A DNA stretch of 64,000 bases from JAABQT01 sp035459025 (lineage in GTDB: Bacteria > Pseudomonadota > Gammaproteobacteria > Burkholderiales > SG8-39): contig DATHYT010000013.1 in assembly GCA_035459025.1 (NCBI GenBank), positions 1-64,000 on the forward strand, written 5' to 3'. Shown here piece by piece: positions 50,948-58,837 of the stretch. Position numbers and translations under genes: made by a program. Under the pieces are notes generated by a model, which was not told the DNA's origin, made no database searches, and saw nothing but the letters and a program-made list of their open reading frames with translations. Positions within the stretch are counted from its first letter, which is position 1. Every line of letters starts with the position of its first letter.

Positions 50948-51015
50948 CGCCGTGGTGCGGCGGCTGAACTCCCGCAGCAGCCGCGCGTTCAGCGCCGCCA
51001 GTGCGTTGACCCGGT

Positions 51016-51777
51016 TCAGGCCGCACGCGGCTTCACGGCGCGGTGAAAACCGAGCATGCCCGAGAACACCGTGCGCGACGTGACGTCCTGGTAGCCGACG
51101 TCCTCGAGCATGTCGGTGAGCTCACGCGCCGAGTAGAACATCTGCAGCGCCTGGATGAAGTACTCCTTGCAGTTGAGCGCCGCGGGCCCGCTGCGGAACA
51201 CGAAACCGGTGAACCACAGGCAAAAGCGCAGGTACGCGTAGTACAGGCGCTCGACGGTGCGGTTCCCGGGGCGCAGCATGTCGCAGTGGTAGAAGCGCCC
51301 GCCGGGCTTGAGCACGCGCCGGATCTCGGCGGCGACGCGGCGGATGCGCAGGTGGCGCGACGCGAACTGCAGCGTCGCGACGTCGAACGAATTGTCCGGA
51401 TACGGCAGCGTGTGCACGTCGTCGATCACGCTCTGAATGCGAAAGCCCGCCGCCTGGGCGCGCTGGCGGCCCACTTCCTGCATGGCGGCGCTGCGGTCGA
51501 TGGCGTGCACCTCGAGGGTCGGCTCGCGCTTGAGCAGCGCGATGCCGATGGCGTTGGTGCCGGCGCAGACATCGAGCACCCGCTCCCCCGGCCGGATGTC
51601 GACCGTCGCCATGAACTGGCGCAGGAACCAGCCCCACAGGCCGAGGCTGGCGATGTAGTTGGCGCGGTCGTAGTACGGGGCGACGTCGGCGAACACGTCG
51701 TTCAGCTCTTGCGTCCAGACGACGTTGAAGCGCTCTTCGCGGGCGATTTCCCGCGTCGCAACCGGCGGTGGATTCAT
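51016..51777 (-). CDS. UbiE/COQ5-like methyltransferase
   Basis: 253 residues. VFADVAPYYDRANYIASLGLWGWFLRQFM matches the start of UbiE/MenG-type quinone C-methyltransferases, but motif I is DVCAGTNAIGIALL rather than DLAGGTGD, and later motifs drift. LKPGGRFYHCDMLRPGNRTVERLYYAYLRF resembles the quinone-binding region. It follows frdABCD by 14 bases on the same strand, so it may methylate or modify a quinone used by fumarate reductase, perhaps a second, specialised enzyme besides housekeeping UbiE. That link is inference. Confidence 0.7.
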   Translation of the reverse strand: MNPPPVATREIAREERFNVVWTQELNDVFADVAPYYDRANYIASLGLWGWFLRQFMATVDIRPGERVLDVCAGTNAIGIALLKREPTLEVHAIDRSAAMQEVGRQRAQAAGFRIQSVIDDVHTLPYPDNSFDVATLQFASRHLRIRRVAAEIRRVLKPGGRFYHCDMLRPGNRTVERLYYAYLRFCLWFTGFVFRSGPAALNCKEYFIQALQMFYSARELTDMLEDVGYQDVTSRTVFSGMLGFHRAVKPRAA

Positions 51778-51791
51778 GGGGTTCCCTTCAT

Positions 51792-52133
51792 TCAGATCCG
51801 GGCCAAGTAAAGCACCGCTGCCCCGCTCCCTGCAAGCGCGCCGGCATAGACGATCGCCGCGACCCAGGTGTCGGCGCGGATGCCAAGGTCGTAGCAGGTG
51901 ATGCGCAGGCGGTGGGCTGCGCTCCAGAGCGACAGGAACACCGTGCCCGCCAGCGCCAGCTTGACCAGCCAGTGGCCGGCGAAGGCGTGCAGGCGGTCGT
52001 AGGCGAGGAGGTCCGGGGCGTGTCCGAGGGCCGCAAGCAAGGTGAGCAGGACAAGCACCGGCGTCAGGAACGCCGTGAGCGTTCCGCCCGCCGCGAAGGG
52101 ACCCCAGACGATCGGTTTGTTCGATACCGCCAT
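51792..52133 (-). CDS. frdD: Fumarate reductase subunit D (membrane anchor)
   Basis: 113 residues, three helices. SNKPIVWGPFAAGGTLTAFLTPVLVLL matches the FrdD N terminus (KRSxEPxFWGLFGAGGM-type), and HAFAGHWLVKLALAGTVFLSLWSAAHRLR is its second helix region. It anchors FrdAB with FrdC and helps form the quinol site. It is two bases after frdC. Confidence 0.85.
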   Translation of the reverse strand: MAVSNKPIVWGPFAAGGTLTAFLTPVLVLLTLLAALGHAPDLLAYDRLHAFAGHWLVKLALAGTVFLSLWSAAHRLRITCYDLGIRADTWVAAIVYAGALAGSGAAVLYLARI

Positions 52134-52135
52134 GC

Positions 52136-52537
52136 TCAGAATGCTCCCGCCAGAAAGAGGACCGCCAGCGACAGCACCGCCCAGACGGCGAAATGCGCGC
52201 CCGAGATGGCCCCGTCCGGCACGAACGCCTCGCCGCGCTGCACCGGCAGCGCCTTCGGCGTCAGGTTGAACCAGGTCACGCTGTGGTAGACCGCGAAGGC
52301 GAGCGCCGCGAGATGAAACGCGATGCTCACCGGGTGCTGCAGGAGCTCGAGGAACGCGGCCCAGGCCTGCGGCCCCTGCGCCAGCTGCTTCAGGCCCCAG
52401 ACCATCAGCAATGTCCAGGCGCCGATGAACAGGCAGGAGAACTCGCGCACCATGTAGCGGATGTAGCGCGGATGCCGGAAGATCCATTCCGACGTGACCG
52501 GGCGCACGTAGGGCTTGCGCTTCACTTCTTCAGCCAT
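52136..52537 (-). CDS. frdC: Fumarate reductase subunit C (membrane anchor)
   Basis: 133 residues with three helices. RKPYVRPVTSEWIFRHPRYIRYMVREFS matches E. coli FrdC (RKPYVRPMTSTWW...FYMLREG), and HSVTWFNLTPKALPV matches its HTKTWFELAPKA loop. No heme ligands of the succinate-dehydrogenase type are evident, in line with a heme-free FrdCD anchor. It overlaps frdB by 16 bases. Confidence 0.88.
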   Translation of the reverse strand: MAEEVKRKPYVRPVTSEWIFRHPRYIRYMVREFSCLFIGAWTLLMVWGLKQLAQGPQAWAAFLELLQHPVSIAFHLAALAFAVYHSVTWFNLTPKALPVQRGEAFVPDGAISGAHFAVWAVLSLAVLFLAGAF

Positions 52538-53265
52538 GGCATCAGGTGCTGCGTGTACCAGTCCACCGTGCTGCGGATCTTTACCTGCTGGATCGCGCCC
52601 GCCGGATCCACATGCTCCGGGCAGACTTCGGAGCAGGCGCCGACGAACGAGCACTCCCAGGCGCCTTCGGTCGCCGCGATCTCCTGCTGGCGCGCGTCGC
52701 GCCCGCCGTCGCGCGAATCCTGGTTCCAGCGGTGCGCGAGCGCGATCGCGGCCGGACCGACGTACTTCGGGATCAACGCGTACTCCGGGCAGGCCGCGTA
52801 GCACAGCATGCAGTTGATGCACATGCTGTAGCGCTTGAACCGCGCCAGCTCCGCCGGCGTCTGGCGGTACTCGCCCGCCTCGATCGCCTTCGCGTGCTTG
52901 GGCATCAGGTAGGGCCGCACGCGCGCCAGCTTGGCCATGAAATCGTCGATCACCGTCACCAGATCGCGCTCGACGGGAAAATGCGCGAGCGGCTCCACGC
53001 GGATCACGCCCGCATAGTCGCGCAGGAACGCCTTGCAGGCGAGCTTGGGCTCGCCATTGATCATCATGCCGCAGCTACCGCACACCGCCATGTGGCAGGA
53101 CCAGCGGTAGCTCAGCGTCGGATCGACGCTTTCCTTGACGTGGTTGAGCGCATCGAGCACCACCCATTCCTCGGGACATTCGATCGCGTAGCGCTGGAAG
53201 CGCGGCTCGCGGTCGCTCTCCGGGTTGTAGCGCAGCACCTCCAGCTCGAGCGCGCGCGTGCTCAT
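52522..53265 (-). CDS. frdB: Fumarate reductase iron-sulfur subunit
   Basis: 247 residues with three clusters: [2Fe-2S] at Cys57, 62, 65, 77; [4Fe-4S] at Cys149, 152, 155 with 215; and [3Fe-4S] at Cys159, 205, 211. These positions are nearly the same as in E. coli FrdB. It moves electrons from the quinol site in FrdCD to the flavin in FrdA. It overlaps frdA by four bases. Confidence 0.93.
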   Translation of the reverse strand: MSTRALELEVLRYNPESDREPRFQRYAIECPEEWVVLDALNHVKESVDPTLSYRWSCHMAVCGSCGMMINGEPKLACKAFLRDYAGVIRVEPLAHFPVERDLVTVIDDFMAKLARVRPYLMPKHAKAIEAGEYRQTPAELARFKRYSMCINCMLCYAACPEYALIPKYVGPAAIALAHRWNQDSRDGGRDARQQEIAATEGAWECSFVGACSEVCPEHVDPAGAIQQVKIRSTVDWYTQHLMPWLKK

Positions 53266-55037
53266 TCGTGGCCTCCCGAATAATCGCGCACGCCGGGCTG
53301 CGAGCGCGTGATCACCACGTCGCAGTAGTCCACGCGCGGCGCCGCCGACGCCTGGTAATACGCCAGCGAGTGGCGCAGGTACTTCTCGTCGTCGCGCGCG
53401 GTGAAATCGAGCCGCTGGTGCGCGCCGCGCGATTCCTTGCGCGCCCGCGCGCTCTGCACCACCGTCTCGGCGCAATCGAGCATCGAGCCCAGCTCCAGCG
53501 CCTGCAGCAGGTCCGTGTTGTAGACGTTCGTCTTGTCGTGCAGCTCGATGCCACCGTAGCGCCGGCGCAGGTCGGCGAGCTTGGCGCAGGCCGCCTCCAG
53601 GCCCTCGCCGCTGCGGTAGATGCCGGCGTGCTGTTCCATCGTGTCCATCATCTCCTTGCGCAGCCCGGCGACCGTATCGCGGCGGCCCGTCCTTTGCACC
53701 AGCTCGCGCACGCGCCCCTGCGCGGCAGCCGCGAGCGCCGCGAGTGCGGCGTCGCCCGCCGGCCGTGCGCCTGCGCCCACGCCAACGTACTGCATCGCGC
53801 TCTGCGCCGCCCGGCGGCCGAATACCAGGAGCTCGGTGAGCGAGTTCGAGCCCAGCCGGTTGGCGCCATTGATGCTGACGCAGGCGCACTCGCCCGCCGC
53901 GAACAGCCCCGCCAGCGGCGTTGCCGCGTTGATGTCGGTATGGATGCCGCCCATCATATAGTGCACCACCGGGCGCACCGGCACCGGATCGGTCACCGGA
54001 TCGACCCCCATGTAGCTGATCGACATGTCGCGCACCAGCGGCAGGCGCTCGTTGATCTTCTTCTCGCCCAGGTGGCGCATGTCGAGCAGCATGCACTCGC
54101 CCCACTGGGTCGGCACCATGCGCCCCTTCTTCTGCTCTTGCCAGAATGCCTGGCTGACGCGGTCGCGCGGTCCGAGCTCCATGGTCTTGAGCACCGGCTT
54201 GCCGAGGGGCGTCTCCGGCCCCATGCCGTAGTCCTGCAGGAAGCGCCGACCGTCCTTGTTGACCAGCACCCCGCCTTCGCCGCGGCAGGCCTCGGTCAGC
54301 AGCGTGCCGGTGCTGGGCAGCCCGGTGGGGTGGTACTGCACGAACTCCATGTCCTTCAGCGGCACGCCGGCGCGGTAGGCGAGTGCCATGCCGTCGCCGG
54401 TCTTGATGGCGCCGTTGGTGGTAAAGGGAAACATGCGCCCCGCGCCGCCGCCAGCAATGATCACCGCCCGGGCCTGGAAGCAGCGCATCTGGCCGCTGCG
54501 CATCTCCAGGGCGGTGAGGCCCGCGCAGCGCCCGTCGTCGACCAGCAGCTCGGTCACGTAGAACTCGTCGTAGCGCTGGATGGAGGGGAACTGCAGCGAC
54601 GTCTGGAACAGCGTATGCAGGATGTGAAAACCCGACTTGTCGGCGGCGAACCAGGTGCGCTGCTTCTTCATGCCGCCGAAGGGCCGCACTGCCACCGCGC
54701 CGTCGGCTTCGCGGCTCCACGGACAACCCCAGTGCTCGAGCTGGATGAGTTCTCCGGGCGCCTCGCGGATGAAATAGTCCACCGCATCCTGATCGCTCAG
54801 CCAGTCGCCACCGCCCACCGTATCGTTGAAGTGGTGCTCGAGGCTGTCGTCGGGCTTGATCACGCCGGCGGCGCCGCCCTCGGCCGCGCAGGTGTGGCTG
54901 CGCATGGGATATACCTTGGAAATCAGGGCGATGCGCAAGGACGGCGCTTCCTGCGCCAGAGCGATGGCGGCGCGCAGCCCGGCGCCTCCGGCGCCGATGA
55001 TCGCCACGTCCGTGCGGATGATTTCCACTGCCGGCAT
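53262..55037 (-). CDS. frdA: Fumarate reductase flavoprotein subunit
   Basis: 591 residues. GAGGAGL binds ADP of FAD, His48 in MRSHTCAAEGG is the covalent FAD anchor, and QYHPTG and HYMMGGIHTD are active-site segments. It reduces fumarate to succinate, and can run in reverse. Together with FrdB-D of clear Frd type this is quinol:fumarate reductase, not SdhA. Start MPAVEII has AGGG upstream; eight more codons are possible. An FNR-like palindrome lies 27 bases before the start. It follows pstB by 62 bases. Confidence 0.93.
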   Translation of the reverse strand: MPAVEIIRTDVAIIGAGGAGLRAAIALAQEAPSLRIALISKVYPMRSHTCAAEGGAAGVIKPDDSLEHHFNDTVGGGDWLSDQDAVDYFIREAPGELIQLEHWGCPWSREADGAVAVRPFGGMKKQRTWFAADKSGFHILHTLFQTSLQFPSIQRYDEFYVTELLVDDGRCAGLTALEMRSGQMRCFQARAVIIAGGGAGRMFPFTTNGAIKTGDGMALAYRAGVPLKDMEFVQYHPTGLPSTGTLLTEACRGEGGVLVNKDGRRFLQDYGMGPETPLGKPVLKTMELGPRDRVSQAFWQEQKKGRMVPTQWGECMLLDMRHLGEKKINERLPLVRDMSISYMGVDPVTDPVPVRPVVHYMMGGIHTDINAATPLAGLFAAGECACVSINGANRLGSNSLTELLVFGRRAAQSAMQYVGVGAGARPAGDAALAALAAAAQGRVRELVQRTGRRDTVAGLRKEMMDTMEQHAGIYRSGEGLEAACAKLADLRRRYGGIELHDKTNVYNTDLLQALELGSMLDCAETVVQSARARKESRGAHQRLDFTARDDEKYLRHSLAYYQASAAPRVDYCDVVITRSQPGVRDYSGGHE

Positions 55038-55063
55038 CCTGCCCTTGCGGCGCTCGCGCATGC

Positions 55064-55077
55064 TTGACCTGCGTCAA
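55064..55077 (-). promoter_or_regulatory. CRP/FNR-family-like palindrome before frdA
   Basis: TTGACCTGCGTCAA is a perfect TTGAC-N4-GTCAA inverted repeat, close to the FNR/Anr consensus TTGAT-N4-ATCAA. It is in the 62-base gap between pstB and frdA. Its centre is only about 33 bases from the frdA ATG, too close for ordinary class II activation unless the message is nearly leaderless or translation starts downstream. Confidence 0.45.
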
Positions 55078-55099
55078 ACGTCTGCGAACCGGCCGGCGC

Positions 55100-55894
55100 C
55101 TAGCCGAAGCGCCCGGTGATGTAGTCCTCGGTCTGTTTCTTCCTCGGCTTGATAAAGATCTCGTCGGTCACGCCGTACTCGATCAGCTCGCCGAGGTACA
55201 TGTAGGCGGTGTAGTCGGAGACGCGCGCCGCCTGCTGCATGTTGTGCGTGACGATGAGGATCGTCACCTTGTTCTTCAGATCGTGGATCAGCTCCTCGAT
55301 CGAGGCCGTGGCGATCGGGTCGAGCGCCGAGGTCGGCTCGTCGAACAGGAGGATCTCCGGATCGGTGGCGAGCGCGCGCGCAATGCACAGGCGCTGCTGC
55401 TGGCCGCCGGACAGGTTGAAGGCGGGCTCCTGCAGCCGGTCCTTGACCTCGTCCCACAGCGCGGCGTTGCGCAACGCCTCCTCGACCTTCTCGTTCAGCG
55501 TGACGCGCCGGCCCTCGCCGCGCACCCGCAGCCCGTAGGCCACGTTCTCGTAAATCGACTTTGGAAACGGATTGGGCTTCTGGAACACCATCGAGATGCG
55601 CATGCGCACCTCGATCGGGTCCACCGCGTGCGCCAGGATGTTGACATCGTCCGGGTACAGTCGGATTTCGCCCTCGTAGCGGTTGCCGGGGTACAAGTCG
55701 TGCATGCGGTTGAAGCAGCGCAGGAAAGTCGACTTGCCGCAGCCCGAGGGACCGATCAGCGCGGTCACCTGCTTCTCGTAGACCGGCATGCTGAGCGTCT
55801 TCAGCGCCTGGAAGCTGCCGTAGTAGAAGTTGAGATCCTTGACCGCGGCCTTGGCTTGCGCCGCGGCGGCGAGCTGCGACGGCACCGCTACCAT
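55100..55894 (-). CDS. pstB: Phosphate ABC transporter ATPase
   Basis: A 264-residue ATPase. DLNFYYGSFQALK is the PstB N-terminal signature, Walker A is GPSGCGKST, FNRMHDLYPGNRYEGEI is PstB-specific, the signature is LSGGQQQR, and Walker B LLFDEPTSALDP. It powers high-affinity phosphate uptake. It overlaps pstA by seven bases. phoU, which commonly follows pstB, is absent here. Confidence 0.95.
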   Translation of the reverse strand: MVAVPSQLAAAAQAKAAVKDLNFYYGSFQALKTLSMPVYEKQVTALIGPSGCGKSTFLRCFNRMHDLYPGNRYEGEIRLYPDDVNILAHAVDPIEVRMRISMVFQKPNPFPKSIYENVAYGLRVRGEGRRVTLNEKVEEALRNAALWDEVKDRLQEPAFNLSGGQQQRLCIARALATDPEILLFDEPTSALDPIATASIEELIHDLKNKVTILIVTHNMQQAARVSDYTAYMYLGELIEYGVTDEIFIKPRKKQTEDYITGRFG

Positions 55895-56814
55895 TTGATT
55901 CGCTTCCTCAGTCTGTAGCGCAGCCAGATGGCGATGGCGTTCATGCCGAGTGTCATCAGCACGAGGACAAAGCCCGCGGCCGCGGCGTTCTGGTGAAAGG
56001 CGGCCTCGGGGCGCGAAGTCCAGTTGAACATCTGGATCGGCATCACCGTGAACGGCGACATCACCCAGTCGAACGACACGAACGGGGGCTCCGCCTGCAC
56101 CGGCGCCGGCGGCAGGAAGGCGATGAAGGTGAGCGCGCCGATCGTGATGATGGGCGCGGTCTCGCCGATGGCGCGCGCCATGCCGATGATCACGCCGGTC
56201 AGGATACCCGGCATCGAGTACGGGATGATGTGGTCCTTGCACACTTGCCACTGGGTTGCGCCGAGCGCGTAGGCGCCCTCGCGGATGCCCTGCGGGATCG
56301 AGCGGATCGCCTCGCGCGTGGCGACGATCACTACCGGCAGGATGAGCAGCGCCAGCGTCAGCCCCGCCGAGAGGATCGACTGCCCGAAGCCGAACTGGTA
56401 CACGAACAGGCCGAGCGCGAGCAGGCCGTAGACGATCGAGGGCACGCCGGCGAGGTTGGTGATGTTGATCTCGATCACATCGGTGACCCAGTGCTTGGCC
56501 GCGTATTCTTCCAGGTACACGCCCGCCGCCACGCCGAGCGGCACGGCGACGAACGCCGTGACCAGCATCACCAGCGTGGAGCCCACCCAGGCCGAGAGGA
56601 TCCCCGCCTGCCCTGCGCGCCGCGATGGGAAGTTGGTGAAGAAATCGCCGGTGAGGCGCGGCACGCCGTCGAGCGCCATGTCGATGAACAGCGCGGCGAA
56701 GGTGAGCACGCCGAGCATCAGCGCGAGCACGCCGACCACGCCGAAGATCGCGTCCCAGCGCTTGTGCGCTGCGATCAGCCTGCGGATCTCTTCCAGGCGC
56801 CGGGCGTGGGGCAT
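55888..56814 (-). CDS. pstA: Phosphate ABC transporter permease PstA
   Basis: A 308-residue permease with six helices. EEYAAKHWVTDVIEINITNLAGVPSIVYGLLALG and REGAYALGATQWQVCKDHIIPYSMPGILTGVI (EAA loop contacting PstB) are family signatures. The start overlaps the pstC stop at one base. Confidence 0.94.
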   Translation of the reverse strand: MPHARRLEEIRRLIAAHKRWDAIFGVVGVLALMLGVLTFAALFIDMALDGVPRLTGDFFTNFPSRRAGQAGILSAWVGSTLVMLVTAFVAVPLGVAAGVYLEEYAAKHWVTDVIEINITNLAGVPSIVYGLLALGLFVYQFGFGQSILSAGLTLALLILPVVIVATREAIRSIPQGIREGAYALGATQWQVCKDHIIPYSMPGILTGVIIGMARAIGETAPIITIGALTFIAFLPPAPVQAEPPFVSFDWVMSPFTVMPIQMFNWTSRPEAAFHQNAAAAGFVLVLMTLGMNAIAIWLRYRLRKRIKW

Positions 56815-57731
56815 CAATAGGCCTCGCGGAAGCGCTTGCGCAGCACGTGGCCGCCGATGTTGAACGCCAGCGTCACCAGGAACAGCGTCAGCCCGGCCGC
56901 GAAGATCGTCTGGTAGCCCACTGAGCCGTGCGGCAGGTCGCCGAGCGCCACCTGCACGATGAACGCGGTGATGGTCGCGGCCGGCTCGAGCGGATTGAAC
57001 GTGAGGTTGGGCTGCATGCCCGCGGCCACCGCCAGGATCATGGTCTCGCCGACCGCGCGCGAGATGCCGAGGATGTAGGCCGAGGCGATGCCCGAGATCG
57101 CCGCCGGCACCACGACGCGCGTCGCGGTCTGGAAGCGCGTTGCGCCCATCGCGTACGAGCCTTCGCGCAGGCTCATCGGCACCGCGCGCATCGCGTCCTC
57201 GGCGATCGAGCTCACGTACGGGATGATCATGATGCCCATCACGATTCCCGCGCCGAGCAGGTTGAAGCCGGGCAGCTCCGGGTAGATTGTCTGCAGCAGC
57301 GGCGTGACGAAGAGCAGCGCGAAGTAGCCGTAGACGATGGTCGGCACCCCGCCCAGCATCTCGAGGAACGGCTTCGCCACCTCGCGCACGCCGAACGGCG
57401 CGAACTCCGACAGGTAGATGGCGATCACGGTGCCCACCGGCACGGCGATGCCGAGCGCCACCATCGAGCTGGTCAGCGTCCCCGACAACAACACCATGAT
57501 GCCGAAGTGCGCGTCGTCGAACAGCGGCGTCCACTGCGTGTCGGTGAGGAAGTCCCACAGGGGGACGTGGCTGAAGAACACCACCGACTCCTTCACCAGA
57601 ACGTAGATGATGCCCACGGTGGTGAACACGGACACCAGCGCGGCGAGGAACAGCGCGCCCTCGATCACGCGTTCGCGCGCAATGCGCGCGCGCCGCCGCT
57701 CGAGCCCCGCCCTGACGTCTGGTGCCACCAC
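56814..57731 (-). CDS. pstC: Phosphate ABC transporter permease PstC
   Basis: A 305-residue permease with six helices. KPFLEMLGGVPTIVYGYFALLFVTP and REGSYAMGATRFQTATRVVVPAAISGIASAYI (EAA loop) match PstC. It begins at one of two adjacent GTG codons (57731 or 57728). It follows pstS by 11 bases. Confidence 0.94.
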   Translation of the reverse strand: MVAPDVRAGLERRRARIARERVIEGALFLAALVSVFTTVGIIYVLVKESVVFFSHVPLWDFLTDTQWTPLFDDAHFGIMVLLSGTLTSSMVALGIAVPVGTVIAIYLSEFAPFGVREVAKPFLEMLGGVPTIVYGYFALLFVTPLLQTIYPELPGFNLLGAGIVMGIMIIPYVSSIAEDAMRAVPMSLREGSYAMGATRFQTATRVVVPAAISGIASAYILGISRAVGETMILAVAAGMQPNLTFNPLEPAATITAFIVQVALGDLPHGSVGYQTIFAAGLTLFLVTLAFNIGGHVLRKRFREAY

Positions 57732-57742
57732 GGTGCCGGAGT

Positions 57743-58720
57743 CTACAGCTTCGCCTCGCGCCGCAGCAGTTCCTCGATGGTGACGCCCACTTCGGCGACA
57801 CCCCCGAACACCGTGCCCTTCTTGCCGCCGATCACGTGCTGCCAGGCCTGCTCGTACGCCGCATCAGGCAGCGGCACGTACTTGACCTCCTGCGCCAGCT
57901 TCGCGCCGTGCGTCATGTAGTACCGTACGAACTCCTTGACCTCGGGCCTGGCGAGCGACTTGGCGCTGACGTAGATGAAGATCGGGCGCGCGAGCGGCGA
58001 GTAGCTGCCTTTCACCACTGCCTCCAGCGAGGGCCCCACCGGCCGGCCCTTTTCGTTCACGATCGGCACCGCTTTCAGCTTGTCCTTGTTCTCCACGTAG
58101 TAGGCGTAGCCGAAGTAGCCCAGGCCGTTCACGTCGCGCGACACGCCCTGCACCAGCACGTTGTCGTCCTCCGACGCGGTGAAGTCGCCGCGCGAGGACT
58201 TCGCCCTGCCGACCACCGCCTCGGTGAAGTAGTCGAACGTGCCCGAGTCCGCGCCGGGTCCGAACAGCTTCATCGGCTCCGCCGGCCAGGCCGGGTTGAC
58301 GTGATTCCATTGCGTCACCGTGTTCTGCGCCGACGGCTCCCACATCTTCTTCATCTCGGCGATCGTCAGCTGCTGGATGAACTTGTTCTTCGGGTTGACC
58401 ACCACCGTGATCGCGTCGAACGCGACCGGCAGCTCGAAGTACTCGACGCCGGCCTTGCGGCAGGCCTGCATCTCTTTCTTCAGGATCGGGCGCGATGCGC
58501 CGGTAACGTCTATCTCGCCGCGGCAGAACTTCTTGAAGCCGCCGCCCGTGCCCGAGATGCCGACGGTGACCCGGATCGCGCCGCGCTTGGACTTCTGGAA
58601 ATCCTCGGCCACCGCCTCGGTGACCGGGAACACGGTGCTCGAGCCGTCGATCTTGACCAGCGGCTGTGCAAGCACCGGCGCGGACGCGAGAAAGGCGGCA
58701 GCGACTGCTAGGGTTCTCAT
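57743..58720 (-). CDS. pstS: Phosphate-binding periplasmic protein PstS
   Basis: 325 residues. MRTLAVAAAFLASAPVLAQ is a signal peptide. KIDGSSTVFP, VGISGTGGGFKKFCRGEID and GADSGTFDYF are the phosphate-binding loops of the PstS/SphX type. First gene of pstSCAB, with a Pho-box-like site 46 bases upstream. Confidence 0.94.
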   Translation of the reverse strand: MRTLAVAAAFLASAPVLAQPLVKIDGSSTVFPVTEAVAEDFQKSKRGAIRVTVGISGTGGGFKKFCRGEIDVTGASRPILKKEMQACRKAGVEYFELPVAFDAITVVVNPKNKFIQQLTIAEMKKMWEPSAQNTVTQWNHVNPAWPAEPMKLFGPGADSGTFDYFTEAVVGRAKSSRGDFTASEDDNVLVQGVSRDVNGLGYFGYAYYVENKDKLKAVPIVNEKGRPVGPSLEAVVKGSYSPLARPIFIYVSAKSLARPEVKEFVRYYMTHGAKLAQEVKYVPLPDAAYEQAWQHVIGGKKGTVFGGVAEVGVTIEELLRREAKL

Positions 58721-58766
58721 CTATTCGCTCCTGTCCATGATTGACGGGCGAGTCTAGGAGGGGTTT

Positions 58767-58784
58767 GTGACACCCCCATTACAG
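58767..58784 (-). promoter_or_regulatory. Pho box upstream of pstS
   Basis: Reading towards pstS, CTGTAAT-GGGG-GTGTCAC has the 7-4-7 direct-repeat layout of PhoB sites, with one difference in each heptamer from CTGTCAT/CTGTCAC. Placement 46 bases before the start codon suits induction of pstSCAB under phosphate limitation. Confidence 0.65.
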
Positions 58785-58837
58785 GCGGCCGATCTCCTCG
58801 AGCCTTCTTCTCAGCACCAGCCGGTCGAGCCTGTCGA

